Shown: in pieces, positions 8,603 through 18,414 of the stretch
How positions within the stretch are numbered: position 1 is the first letter of the stretch
How the letters are laid out: each line of letters starts with the position of its first letter
NCBI RefSeq assembly: GCF_014195545.1
Contig: NZ_JACIBX010000008.1
Coordinates: 1 to 64,000 of the forward strand
Source of the DNA: Limimaricola variabilis
GTDB lineage: Bacteria > Pseudomonadota > Alphaproteobacteria > Rhodobacterales > Rhodobacteraceae
DNA length: 64,000 nt
Reading direction: 5' to 3'
Made by a program: the position numbers and the translations under genes
Notes under the pieces: generated by a model
The model's database searches: none
What the model was told of the DNA's origin: nothing
What the model saw: only the letters and a program-made list of their open reading frames with translations

Positions 8603-10477
8603 GTGCAGACCGATATTCTCGGGACGCTGATGACCGGGCTGAACCGCATCGATCAGGCGATCACCCTGTTCGACAGCGATCTGACGCTGATCTTCGCCAA
8701 TGACCGGTTTCTCGAACTGATGCAGATGCCGGAGCGGTTCGGCCAGCCCGGGGCCCGGTTCGAGGATCTGGTGCGCTGGAACGCAGAGCGCGGCGAATAC
8801 GGCGCCGGCGATCTCGACACGCTTGTGGCCGAGCGGGTCGCGGCCGCCCGCCGCTTCGAGGCGCATAGCCTCGAGCGGGTCCGGCCCAACGGCGTGGTCT
8901 TGCAGGTGTCGGGCTGGCCGCTGCCCGGCGGTGGTTTCGCGACGCTCTACACCGACATCACGGCCCAGCGCCGCCGCGAGCTCGATCTCGAGCGGCGGAT
9001 CCTGCGCCGTACCGAGCAGCTCCGCCGCTCGGACGAACGGGTGCGGGTGATCGCCAACGAAGTGCCGGCGGGGATCGCCTATCTCGATCGCGACGCGGTG
9101 TTCCGCTTTGCCAACCGGCGCTTCGCGCAGGCCTACGGCCTCGACCCGGCGCAGGTGATCGGCCGCCGCGATGCCGAGGTCTTGACGCCCGATACCATGG
9201 CCCGCGTCGGCACCTATTTCGACCGCGGCGCGAAGGGTGAGGCGCTGGCCTTCGACATCCCGATCACCTTTCCGGACGGCCGGACGCTGGAGACCCGGAC
9301 CTTGCTGCGTCCGGATCGGGCGCATGACGGCACGGTGCTCGGCTTCTATCTTCTCACCGTCAACGTCACCCGTGAGAAGGCCGCGGCGGCGGCGCTGATG
9401 CAGGCGCAGAAGATGGAGATGCTGGGCCAGCTCTCGTCGGGGATCGCGCATGACTTCAACAACTTGCTGACCATCATTCTGGGCAATCTCGCCCCGATGC
9501 GCGATCGGATCGGTGACGAGGCACTCGCCGCCGAGATGCTCGACCCGGCGATCCGCGCCGGCCGCCGCGGCGCCGAGCTGATGCGGCGATTGCTGTCGGT
9601 GGCCCGGCGCCAACCGCTGTCGCCGGTCGCGGTGTCGATCCCGGAGACGCTGCATGGCGTGGCCGAGCTGGTGCGGCCGAGCCTCGGCGACGGGATCGTG
9701 CTCGACGTGGCCCCCGGCGCCACCGCCGCCGCCCATGCCGACCCCGCGCTGCTCGAGACCAGCCTGATCAACTTGGTGATCAACGCCGCCGATGCCTGCG
9801 CCGGGGGCGGCACGATAAGGCTGTCGAGCATTGCCACCGCCACAGGCGAGATCGAGATCCGGGTTGAGGATGACGGCACCGGCATGGACGCCGAAACCCA
9901 GGCGCGGCTTTTCGAGCCGTTCTACTCGACCAAGGCCGGGCGGGGCGGCACCGGGCTCGGCCTGACCATGGTTCAGAATTTCGTCGCAGATTCGGGCGGC
10001 CGCATTGCGGTAGAAAGCGCGCCGGGACGCGGCACGTGCTTTGTCCTGACGCTGCCCGCTGCGCCCGAAGGGGCCGAGGCACGCCAGATCCAGCCCTCGG
10101 CGACCGCCGCAAGGCTCGACGGGCGGCTAGTGCTGCTGGTCGATGACGATGCGGATGTACGCGCCACGCTCAGCCGCAATCTCGTGGCGATCGGGGCGCA
10201 GGTCCTCGAAGCCGAAGGCGCCGCCGAGGCGCTGGATCTGATCGCCGCGGTGCCGGGGATCGGCGCGTTGGTCTCGGATGTCTCGATGCCGGGGATGGAC
10301 GGGATCGAGCTGGCCCGCCGGGTTCGTGGCCGCGATGCCGGGCTGCCGGTGGTGTTGATCACCGGCTACGGCCGCAACCGGATCGAGAGCCGGCTGCGCG
10401 ACAGCGTGCGGCTGCTGCGCAAACCGGTCGACGCCGAGACCATCGCGGCAGCGATCCAAGGCGGAGGTCTGGCATGA
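8603..10477 (+). CDS. cytoplasmic PAS-PAS hybrid sensor histidine kinase
   Basis: The 624-residue kinase starts at GTG behind AGGGGGG. Two PAS domains (about 10-125 and 143-258) are followed by a HisKA/HATPase core. The phospho-accepting His283 sits in SSGIAHDFNNLL, the N box in LINLVINAADA (388-398), with G1 DDGTGM (423-428) and G2 GGTGLGL (448-454). A C-terminal receiver domain has LLVDDDAD near 511-518 and acceptor Asp559. There are no membrane segments, so it senses a cytoplasmic signal, perhaps the CoA ester or acid handled by the divergent operon. It overlaps the regulator gene by 4 bases. Confidence 0.9.
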   Translation: MQTDILGTLMTGLNRIDQAITLFDSDLTLIFANDRFLELMQMPERFGQPGARFEDLVRWNAERGEYGAGDLDTLVAERVAAARRFEAHSLERVRPNGVVLQVSGWPLPGGGFATLYTDITAQRRRELDLERRILRRTEQLRRSDERVRVIANEVPAGIAYLDRDAVFRFANRRFAQAYGLDPAQVIGRRDAEVLTPDTMARVGTYFDRGAKGEALAFDIPITFPDGRTLETRTLLRPDRAHDGTVLGFYLLTVNVTREKAAAAALMQAQKMEMLGQLSSGIAHDFNNLLTIILGNLAPMRDRIGDEALAAEMLDPAIRAGRRGAELMRRLLSVARRQPLSPVAVSIPETLHGVAELVRPSLGDGIVLDVAPGATAAAHADPALLETSLINLVINAADACAGGGTIRLSSIATATGEIEIRVEDDGTGMDAETQARLFEPFYSTKAGRGGTGLGLTMVQNFVADSGGRIAVESAPGRGTCFVLTLPAAPEGAEARQIQPSATAARLDGRLVLLVDDDADVRATLSRNLVAIGAQVLEAEGAAEALDLIAAVPGIGALVSDVSMPGMDGIELARRVRGRDAGLPVVLITGYGRNRIESRLRDSVRLLRKPVDAETIAAAIQGGGLA

Positions 10478-11193
10478 GCGAGACCATCTTCATCCTCGAG
10501 GACGACCGCGACCTCGCGGCGCTGTTCCAGCGAGAAATCGAACGCGCCGGTATGACCGCGCGGTCGTTTCGGTCGATCCGGGCGGTGCGCACCGCGCTCG
10601 AGACCGCGGCCCCCGACCTCTGCGTGCTCGACCTCGGCCTGCCGGATGGCGACGGGCTCGAATTCCTGCGCGACGATCTCGCCGCGCGCGGCATTCCCAC
10701 CGTGGTGGTGAGCGGGCGCAGCAGTCTCGACGACCGGATAGAGGGGCTGTCGCAGGGCGCCGACGACTACCTCGCCAAGCCCGCCGACCCGATCGAACTG
10801 GTCGCGCGGATCCGCAGCGTTCTGCGCCGGATGGCACGCGCGGCACCCCCAGTCGCGCCCGCGACCGAGGCGCCGTGCCGGGCGCGTTTCGGCGATTGGG
10901 GCTTCGACGCCACCCGGCTCGAACTCACCGATCCGGAAGGTGCGGCGATCACCCTGTCGCGCGCCGATGCCGACCTGCTGGAGCTGTTTCTGCGCACCCG
11001 GGGCCGGGTGGTCAGCCGCGACTGGCTGGTCGAGCAGCTGTTCGCCGACGCCGGGGGGCAGTTTGACCGCAGCGTCGACGTCCGGGTTTCGCGGCTGCGC
11101 AAGAAGCTTGGCGACGACCCGCGCAATCCCAAGCTGATCCGCACGGTCTACGGGGCCGGTTACGTCTTCGCGGCGCCGGTCGACTGGCATTGA
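10474..11193 (+). CDS. OmpR/PhoB-family response regulator
   Basis: The 239-residue regulator has a receiver domain (residues 1-120) with acidic pocket ED/D at 9-11, phosphorylation site Asp53 in LCVLDLGLPDGDG and conserved Lys102 in YLAKPAD. The C-terminal winged-helix DNA-binding domain (about 140-237) contains RGRVVSRDWLVEQL, DRSVDVRVSRLRKKL and IRTVYGAGYVF. Its ATG overlaps the kinase stop as ATGA, so the two form a cognate pair. It probably acts on the divergent liv/CoA-ligase operon and on its own promoter. Confidence 0.93.
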   Translation: MSETIFILEDDRDLAALFQREIERAGMTARSFRSIRAVRTALETAAPDLCVLDLGLPDGDGLEFLRDDLAARGIPTVVVSGRSSLDDRIEGLSQGADDYLAKPADPIELVARIRSVLRRMARAAPPVAPATEAPCRARFGDWGFDATRLELTDPEGAAITLSRADADLLELFLRTRGRVVSRDWLVEQLFADAGGQFDRSVDVRVSRLRKKLGDDPRNPKLIRTVYGAGYVFAAPVDWH

Positions 11194-11242
11194 GGGCGGG
11201 GAGGCATCGCGATGCTCGAGAGCCCCGGCCTAGACCTTCCCG

Positions 11243-11428
11243 TCACATCCGCCTCGCACCCGAGAGCTGCTCCGGTGGATCGCCGTCCTTGCGTCGCCGC
11301 TTCTCGCGGCGGCAGCGTTCAGAGCAGTAGCGGACCTCGTCCCAACAGGCGGACCACTTCTTGCGCCAGGCGAATGGCCGCCCGCAGGCGACGCAGGTCT
11401 TCTGAGGGAGGTCGGCCTTTCGTCGCAT
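11243..11428 (-). CDS. DUF2256 mini zinc-ribbon-like protein
   Basis: The 61-residue protein starting [18 protein letters not shown] is highly basic and carries two cysteine pairs, CVAC and CSERC, separated by a tryptophan-rich stretch (FAWRKKW, CWDEVRY). This is the pattern of DUF2256, a small family often found near cryptochrome/photolyase genes. Its function is unknown; the Cys pairs suggest zinc binding. The frame extends upstream to 11503, but those residues do not match the family. It follows the decarboxylase gene on the other side of a hairpin. Confidence 0.8.
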   Translation of the reverse strand: MRRKADLPQKTCVACGRPFAWRKKWSACWDEVRYCSERCRREKRRRKDGDPPEQLSGARRM

Positions 11429-11469
11429 GTCTCTGACTGCTGTTCCGCGGTTGTCCGGGTGGCAGGATG

Positions 11470-11503
11470 TTGCGCCGCCGCCCTGCGGGTGGGGGCGGCG
11501 CAA
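11470..11503 (-). terminator. hairpin after the decarboxylase gene
   Basis: TTGCGCCGCC (11470-11479) and GGCGGCGCAA (11494-11503) form a perfect 10-bp stem starting 7 bases beyond the decarboxylase stop on the minus strand. No T-run follows. It is a likely terminator or attenuating stem ahead of the DUF2256 gene. Confidence 0.5.
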
Positions 11504-11509
11504 GCGCGT

Positions 11510-13798
11510 TCAGACGGCGACGCAGTCGGCGTAGTACCGGGTCACGCCATCCTCTCCCTTCTCCTGCACCAGACCATGGATGTCGGTTTCGAAGCCCGGG
11601 CATTCGCGCGCGAATTCGCGGTTGAACTTGAGGTACTCGACGATCTTGCGATTGAACACCTCGCCGGGAATGAGCAGCGGGATGCCCGGCGGGTAGGGGG
11701 TTACGAGGCTGGTGGTGATCCGGCCCTCGAGATCGTCGATCGGCACGCGCTGGGTGGTGCGCTGCGCGATATGCGCGAAGGCGTCGCTGGGCCGCATGGC
11801 CGGGGTGTGATCGCTCAGATAGATATCGGTGGTCAGCACGGCGACATCGTACTTGGCGTAGAGGCTGTGCACGTGCTCGCACAGATCCCGCAGGCCCATC
11901 GACTCGTAGCGCGGATGCTTGGCGCAGAACTCGGGCATGATGCGCCACATCGGCTGGTTCCGGGCGTGGTCGTCCTTGAACTGCTGCAGCGCGGTCAGGA
12001 GGGTGTTCCAGCGGCCCTTGGTGATGCCGATGGTGAACATGATGAAGAAGCTGTAGAGGCCGGTCTTCTCGACCACGACGCCGTGCTCGGCGAGGTACTT
12101 GGTGACGATCGAGGCCGGGATGCCGGCCTCCTCGAAGCGGCCGTCGAGATTGAGGCCGGGGGTGATGATCGTCGCCTTGATCGGATCAAGCATGTTGAAG
12201 CCCGGCGCCATGTCGCCGAAGCCGTGCCAGCTGTCTTCGCCCGACGACTGCATGCCGTCATGGTCGGTCTTCTTCAGCACCCAGGACACGGGCTCCCCGA
12301 TGCCCTCCTCGGCGAGCTCCTCGGGGCCCCAGACCTCGAACCACCAGTCTTCCTCGCCGAACTCCTCGTCGACCTTGCGCATGGCGCGACGGAAATCGAG
12401 CGCCTCGGCGATGCTCTCCTCGACCAGGGCGGTGCCGCCCGGCGGCTCCATCATCGCCGCGGCCACGTCGCAGCTGGCGATGATCGAGTATTGCGGGCTG
12501 GTCGAGCTGTGCATCAGGTAGGATTCGTTGAACAGGTGCCGGTCGAGCCGGGTGTCCTGCGAATCCTGCACCAGCACGTGGCTGGCCTGCGAGATGCCGG
12601 CCAGAAGCTTGTGGATCGACTGGGTGGCGTAGGTCACCGAATGCATCGGCCGGGCACGCTTGCGCCCCATCGAGTGGAAGTCGCCATAGAAGGGGTGGAA
12701 GGCGGCGTGCGGCAGCCAGGCCTCGTCGAAATGAAGGTTGTCCACATAGCCGTCGAGGCGCGACTTGATGGTCTCGGTGTTGTAGAGAACGCCGTCATAG
12801 GTCGACTGGGTCAAGGTCATGATGCGCGGCTTGACGGTCTCGGCGTCCACCCCTTCGAGCAGCGGGTTGGCGCGGATCTTGGCCTTGATCGCGTCGACCG
12901 TGAACTCGGACTGATGGATCGGGCCGATGATGCCGTAATGGTTGCGCGTCGGCTTGAGGAAGACCGGGATCGCACCGGTCATGATGATGCTGTGCAGGAT
13001 CGACTTGTGGCAGTTGCGGTCGACCACGACCACGTCGCCCGGCGCCACCGTGTGGTGCCAGACCATCTTGTTGGAGGTGGAGGTGCCGTTGGTCACGAAG
13101 AAGCAGTGATCGGCGTTGAAGATCCGCGCCGCGTTGCGCTCCGAGGCGCCGATCGCGCCGTTGTGGTCCAAGAGTTGGCCCAGCTCTTCGACCGAGTTGC
13201 ACACGTCGGCGCGCAGCATGTTCTCGCCATAGAACTGGTGGTACATCTGGCCGATCGGGCTCTTGAGGAAGGCCACGCCGCCCGAATGGCCGGGGCAGTG
13301 CCACGAGTAGGAGCCGTCCTCGGCATAATCGAGCAGCGCCTTGAAGAAGGGCGGCTGGATGCCCTCGAGATAGCTGCGCGCCTCGCGGATGATGTGCCGG
13401 GCCACGAATTCGGGCGTGTCCTCGAACATGTGGATGAAGCCGTGCAGCTCGCGCAGGATGTCGTTGGGCAGGTGGCGGCTGGTCTTGGTCTCGCCATAGA
13501 CATAGATCGGCACGTCGGCGTTCTTCCAGCGCACCTCCTCGATGAAGCTGCGCAGGTTCAGCACCGCCGGGTCGAGATCGGGGCCGGGGCTGAACTCCTC
13601 GTCATCGATCGACAGGATGAAGGCGCTGGCCCGCGACTGCTGCTGCGCGAACTGCGACAGGTCGCCATAGCTGGTCACGCCCAGCACCTCGAAGCCCTCG
13701 CTCTCAATTGCCTGGGCCAGCGCGCGGATGCCCAGTCCCGACGAATTCTCGGACCGGAAGTCTTCGTCGATGATGACGATGGGAAAGCGGAATTTCAT
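11510..13798 (-). CDS. Orn/Lys/Arg decarboxylase class I
   Basis: The 762-residue PLP enzyme removes the alpha-carboxyl of a basic amino acid to give a polyamine precursor (agmatine, cadaverine or putrescine). The N-terminal response-regulator-like wing (PF03709 type, about 1-130) is followed by the aminotransferase-fold domain and the C-terminal domain. The PLP lysine is Lys397 in SIHKLLAG, with the upstream FDEAW cofactor motif. The start MKFRFPIVIIDEDF matches the family. The frame is open to 13963 with a second possible ATG at 13876, but the added residues are low-complexity. Arginine or lysine specificity cannot be read from the sequence. Confidence 0.88.
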   Translation of the reverse strand: MKFRFPIVIIDEDFRSENSSGLGIRALAQAIESEGFEVLGVTSYGDLSQFAQQQSRASAFILSIDDEEFSPGPDLDPAVLNLRSFIEEVRWKNADVPIYVYGETKTSRHLPNDILRELHGFIHMFEDTPEFVARHIIREARSYLEGIQPPFFKALLDYAEDGSYSWHCPGHSGGVAFLKSPIGQMYHQFYGENMLRADVCNSVEELGQLLDHNGAIGASERNAARIFNADHCFFVTNGTSTSNKMVWHHTVAPGDVVVVDRNCHKSILHSIIMTGAIPVFLKPTRNHYGIIGPIHQSEFTVDAIKAKIRANPLLEGVDAETVKPRIMTLTQSTYDGVLYNTETIKSRLDGYVDNLHFDEAWLPHAAFHPFYGDFHSMGRKRARPMHSVTYATQSIHKLLAGISQASHVLVQDSQDTRLDRHLFNESYLMHSSTSPQYSIIASCDVAAAMMEPPGGTALVEESIAEALDFRRAMRKVDEEFGEEDWWFEVWGPEELAEEGIGEPVSWVLKKTDHDGMQSSGEDSWHGFGDMAPGFNMLDPIKATIITPGLNLDGRFEEAGIPASIVTKYLAEHGVVVEKTGLYSFFIMFTIGITKGRWNTLLTALQQFKDDHARNQPMWRIMPEFCAKHPRYESMGLRDLCEHVHSLYAKYDVAVLTTDIYLSDHTPAMRPSDAFAHIAQRTTQRVPIDDLEGRITTSLVTPYPPGIPLLIPGEVFNRKIVEYLKFNREFARECPGFETDIHGLVQEKGEDGVTRYYADCVAV

Positions 13799-14364
13799 GA
13801 GGGCTGCCTGTTCGGTTATCGGGGCATCTGGCGGGGCCGCGCTTCGGCGCATCCGGGTCTGCGGCGTCGCCGTCATCTGAATTCGTCCTGTCGGCGCGGC
13901 ACGCGCGGCCTCGCTGCCATTCGCACCGGTTCGGGCGTTCCGCAATCCGCTTCGACGCGTCAAGGGAGCCTCCGGGGCCTGATCCTAGTGCCTCGGCGCC
14001 GATCCGCCACCGAATTCCTGTCGTTTCCATCGCCGGCGACGAGCCGAGCCGGGCCCGCCCCCGCCGTGCATGAGCGGCATCCCGCCCATCGCGGCCGGCC
14101 GAGGCCGCTTCAAAGCCGCGCATCAATGTTGCGCCGCCCGAGCGGTCTGGAGGGTCCGGGAGGTGGCTCTTTGCGTCGCCGAGACATGGGCGAATGCCGG
14201 ACCAAACAGCAATGCCGAGCATGATCGCCCCTAACGCGTATTGCCGAAATTAGATCAGTTGCTCCGAAAATTTGTTCTTTCTTGGAACGGGTCGGTTCCG
14301 CAGTATCCCGGTGACAGGCGATGTCGGGAGGGATGTCGCGCGTCGCAACAGGGAGACGAGAACA
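13799..14364. other. 566-base gene-free divergent region
   Basis: This lies between the decarboxylase gene and the transporter operon. The left three quarters is GC-rich with no convincing reading frame or RNA. The right quarter (about 14220-14300) is distinctly AT-richer and holds the 47-bp module described separately, plus a GGAAC-N6-GTTCC inverted repeat at 14284-14299. Promoters for both divergent genes should lie here. Confidence 0.7.
14240..14286 (+). promoter_or_regulatory. 47-bp regulatory module, copy 1 (transporter operon)
   Basis: The block runs ATTGCCG, 14 variable bases, GCTCCGAAAATT, then TGTTCTTTCTTGGA. A copy with identical spacing occurs on the opposite strand at 24287-24241, upstream of the ferredoxin operon. 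By my hand alignment 30 of 47 positions are identical and the matches are concentrated in the outer blocks. The element ends 78 bases before the GTG start of the binding-protein gene. It fits a LysR-type site (dyad plus downstream activation half) followed by promoter sequence, and the likely binder is the LysR protein at the end of this operon. Confidence 0.6.
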
Positions 14365-15398
14365 GTGCCGAACACCAAGATCACCAAGCGCCAGTTCCTG
14401 CGGTATTCCGGGGGCGCGGCGATGGCCGCCGGAGTTCCCGCCATGGTCGGGGTCGGCGCCGCCAACGCCGCCGGGCTCAAGACGGTCGAGATGCAGTTGG
14501 GCTGGCTCGCCTCCAATGGCCTTCTGGGCGAGGTGGTGGCCCAAGCCAAGGGCTTCTACGAGGCCGAGGGGCTCGAGCTGAAGATCACGCCCGGCGGTCC
14601 GAACGTGGATGGAGTCGGCTCCGTCGCGGCAGGCCGTGCCGAGGTGGGGCAGATCTCATCGAGCCCGTCGGTCATGCTGGCCCGCGCCGCCGGCATCCCG
14701 ATCAAGGCGTTCGCCGCCGGCTACCAGAAGCATCCCTTTACCTATTTCTCACTGCCCGGTGATCCGATCCGCACGCCGCAGGACATGATCGGCAAGACCA
14801 TCGCCACGCAGCCCACCGCGCATATCCTGCTCAAGGCGCTCCTGGCGGCCAACGACATCCCCGAGGATCAGGTCGAGATCGTCAACATGGGTTCGGACAT
14901 GAACCAGCTGATGACCGGACAGGCCTCGGCCGTGACCGGCTGGCTGACCAACGTCGCGGCGGTCGACGTGCTGGGTGAGGATCGTGTCGACCTGATGCTG
15001 TGGGACACCGGCATCCAGCTCTACGCCACCGTCTACTACGCCACCGACGAGACCATCGCCGAGGAGGCCGAGTCGCTGGCGGGCTTTACCCGGGCCACGG
15101 CGCGTGGCTGGCACTATGTGCGCGAGAACCCGGAGGAGGCGGTCGACCTGCTGGTCGTGGCCTATCCGAACATGGACCGCGAGGCCGAGCTGCGGGCGGT
15201 CGAGAAGGTGCTCGAATTCGTCTTCACCGACGCCACCGCCGAGAGCGGCTGGGGCACGATGAACCGCGAGAACTGGGAGACGCAGATCGCCGCCTATGCC
15301 GATCTGGGGCAGTTCGACGGCGACGCGCCGGCGGTGAACGAGGTGATGACGCTCGAGATCCTCGAGATGACAGCGGATGCACGTCGCGAGGTCTCGTA

Positions 15399-15399
<1 letters not shown>
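14365..15399 (+). CDS. NitT/TauT-type ABC substrate-binding protein
   Basis: The 344-residue secreted protein starts at GTG behind AGGGAG. The N-terminus [16 protein letters not shown] with cleavage near ANA-A (about residue 34) resembles a Tat signal in which the first Arg is Lys. The mature part is an NMT1/SsuA-type fold with [24 protein letters not shown] and [12 protein letters not shown]. Relatives bind nitrate, sulfonates, thiamine precursors or aromatic carboxylates. The four catabolic genes downstream suggest an organic acid. It is the first gene of an eight-base-scale tightly packed operon and overlaps the ATPase gene by one base (TAATG). Confidence 0.88.
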
Positions 15400-16202
<803 letters not shown>

Positions 16203-16203
16203 C

Positions 16204-17019
16204 ATGGCCGAGGCAAGCCAAATCCCGATGCCGGTGCCCGCGCCGCGGATGAGCCGGGTACTCGACGCGGCGATCGATCGCGGGCCGGCACTCGCCGCCG
16301 TCGCCGGTCTGCTGCTCCTGTGGCAGGGCGTGGTGTGGTTCTTCGAAGTGCCCGAATACATGGCCCCGAGCCCGGTCGCCGTCCTCGGCGCGTTCCAGGA
16401 CAATGCCGGCACGCTGTGGCTCAATTTCTGGCCGACCTTCCTCGAGGCGGCGCTGGGCTTCGTGGCGGGCAACCTCGTGGCGATCCTGCTCGCGGTCTGG
16501 TTCGTGCACAACTCCACGGCCGAGCGCGCCTTCTTTCCGATCGCGGTCTTCGTCAACACCATCCCGATCATCGCGTTGGCGCCGATCCTGGTGCTGATCT
16601 TCGGCAACGGCTTCGCGCCAAAGATCATCATTGCCGGTCTGATCTGCTTCTTTCCGACGCTGGTGAACATGGTGCGCGGTCTCAAGGCGGTGTCGCCCGC
16701 CACGCTCGACCTGATGCGGGTGCTGTCGGCCTCGAACTGGGAGATCTTCTGGAAGGTCCGCCTGCAAAGCTCGCTGCCCTTCCTCTTCGCGGCGCTCAAG
16801 ATCGCCTCCACCACCTGCGTCATCGGCGCCATCGTGGCGGAGTGGATCGGCTCCAACTTCGGGCTCGGCGCGCTGATCATCGAGGCGACCTTCAATTTCC
16901 GCTCGCCGCTGCTCTATGCCACCGTCTTCACCGCAGCGCTCTTGGCCGTCGTGATGTTCGCGCTGGTGAGCTTTGCCGAAGCCAAGCTGATCCGCTGGAA
17001 ATCCTCGGACATCCATTGA
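16204..17019 (+). CDS. NitT/TauT-type ABC permease
   Basis: The 271-residue inner-membrane protein has about six hydrophobic segments and the binding-protein-dependent transport fold. It carries the family pattern FVNTIPIIALAPILVLIFGNGFAPKI and the cytoplasmic coupling motif FPTLVNMVRGLKAVSP, plus WEIFWKVRLQSSLPFLFAALK near the C-terminus. It begins one base after the ATPase stop codon and probably acts as a homodimer. Confidence 0.93.
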   Translation: MAEASQIPMPVPAPRMSRVLDAAIDRGPALAAVAGLLLLWQGVVWFFEVPEYMAPSPVAVLGAFQDNAGTLWLNFWPTFLEAALGFVAGNLVAILLAVWFVHNSTAERAFFPIAVFVNTIPIIALAPILVLIFGNGFAPKIIIAGLICFFPTLVNMVRGLKAVSPATLDLMRVLSASNWEIFWKVRLQSSLPFLFAALKIASTTCVIGAIVAEWIGSNFGLGALIIEATFNFRSPLLYATVFTAALLAVVMFALVSFAEAKLIRWKSSDIH

Positions 17020-17052
17020 TCGTCGCGCGACAAGATATTTAGGAGAATCAAG

Positions 17053-18414
17053 ATGTTGAACAAAACCCTCAGGGAGAGTCTGCGCGACGTTCCGGTGGTC
17101 GACCGCTCCGACGTCGTGGTGGTCGGCGGCGGACCCGCCGGGATCTCGGCCGCCGTCTCCGCCGCCCGCAACGGCGCCTCGGTCACGCTGCTGGAGCGCT
17201 ACCCCTATCTCGGCGGCCTCGCCGCAGGCGGCATGGTCCTGCTCTTGGACGACATGCACAACGACACCGAGATCACGGTGAAGGGCATCTGCATGGAGAT
17301 GATCGAGCGGATGCGCTCGATCGGCCTGTGCCACACCCCGCCCGAGGAGGACCGGATGCCCGGTCGCCGCGAGACGCAGGAGAACTGGAAGAAGTATTCG
17401 CGCTGGGGGATGTTCGACTTCCACACCCAGTCGATGCCGCACCCGGTCTGCTTCGCCGCCGCATTCGATCCCGACGGCTACAAGAAGGTCTCCTACGACC
17501 TGATGGAGGAGGCCAAGGTCAAGCTGCGGCTGCATAGCTGGTTCTCCGAGGTGATCGTTGAGGGCGGCGTTGCCAAGGGCGTGATCTGCGAGACCAAGGA
17601 AGGCCGCCAGGCGATCATGGGCGACGTGATCATCGATGCCTCGGGCGATCTCGACGTGGCGGCCTCCGCCGGTGCCAAGTTTCAGGAGGCGAGCTTCATC
17701 GTCACCACTGTCTCGCGGTGGGGCAATGTCGACACCGACAAGGCCGAGGCTTGGCAATATGCCAACCCCGAGGAATTCCAGCGCCTCGACCACGAGGCCA
17801 AGCGGATCATCGGCGGTTGCTGGAACTACTGGTGGCTGAAGACGCCGCTGCCGGGCGTGATCTGGCTCAACTGCCCGCACATGCCGCAATATAGCGGCCT
17901 GACGGTCGAGGGGCTCACCGGGGCCGAGTTCGAGGGTCGCAAGCGGATGGAGCGGCTCATGACCTTCGCCCGCGAGAACCTGCCGGGCTTCGAGAAGGCC
18001 CATGTGGTCGATTTCGCGCCGCAGACCGGCGTGCGCACCACGCGGCTGCTCGAAGGTGAGTACGTCGTCACCAAGGACGACGTGATGAAGCGTCGCCACT
18101 TCGCCGACACCGTCTGCCGCGGCCGCGACTACTACACGCCCTACGGCGCGCTGGTGCCCAAGGAGGTCGACAACCTGCTCGTCGCGGGCCGCCACTACTC
18201 CTGCACGCCGCAGGCCCAGAAGAAGAGCCGCGAGATCCCGCCCTGCATGGCGCAAGGCGAGGCGGTGGGCGTCGCCGCGACCGTCGCACTCAACGCCGGC
18301 GTCACCGTGCGCGAGGCCGACGTCTCCGCGATCCAGAAGCAGATGCGCGCGCAGGGTGCCGATCCCGGCGACGTGCCTTCGTCCAACGCCCTCGTCATGG
18401 AGGCCGCAGAATAA
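17053..18414 (+). CDS. FAD-dependent oxidoreductase (FAD_oxidored family)
   Basis: The 453-residue flavoprotein has the dinucleotide fold DVVVVGGGPAGISAA (residues 20-34) followed by LLERYPYLGGLAAGG, the pattern of PF12831 proteins. A second FAD contact appears near the end in PYGALVPKEVDNLLVAGRHYSC and IPPCMAQGEAVGVAATVAL. It has no signal peptide and no Fe-S motif. It presumably oxidises or reduces the imported compound or a derivative. The 7Fe ferredoxin of the neighbouring operon could be its electron partner, but nothing in the sequence proves it. It overlaps the CoA-transferase gene by one base. Confidence 0.85.
   Translation: MLNKTLRESLRDVPVVDRSDVVVVGGGPAGISAAVSAARNGASVTLLERYPYLGGLAAGGMVLLLDDMHNDTEITVKGICMEMIERMRSIGLCHTPPEEDRMPGRRETQENWKKYSRWGMFDFHTQSMPHPVCFAAAFDPDGYKKVSYDLMEEAKVKLRLHSWFSEVIVEGGVAKGVICETKEGRQAIMGDVIIDASGDLDVAASAGAKFQEASFIVTTVSRWGNVDTDKAEAWQYANPEEFQRLDHEAKRIIGGCWNYWWLKTPLPGVIWLNCPHMPQYSGLTVEGLTGAEFEGRKRMERLMTFARENLPGFEKAHVVDFAPQTGVRTTRLLEGEYVVTKDDVMKRRHFADTVCRGRDYYTPYGALVPKEVDNLLVAGRHYSCTPQAQKKSREIPPCMAQGEAVGVAATVALNAGVTVREADVSAIQKQMRAQGADPGDVPSSNALVMEAAE

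Noticed and set aside
8455-8649. N-terminal extension of the PaaK-like protein to 8649
   Set aside because: The 65 extra residues are Arg/Ser-rich without family similarity and would run into the divergent kinase gene. ATG 8454 has a ribosome site.
11459-14224. 921-residue frame antisense to the Orn/Lys/Arg decarboxylase
   Set aside because: It has shadow composition (repeated valine/aspartate/histidine runs), no start context and no family pattern. The decarboxylase is unambiguous.
14281-14299. Sigma-54-like TTGGAACG...TTCC upstream of the transporter operon
   Set aside because: The GG and GC dinucleotides required at -24/-12 spacing are not both present. The sequence is better explained as the end of the 47-bp module plus a short inverted repeat.
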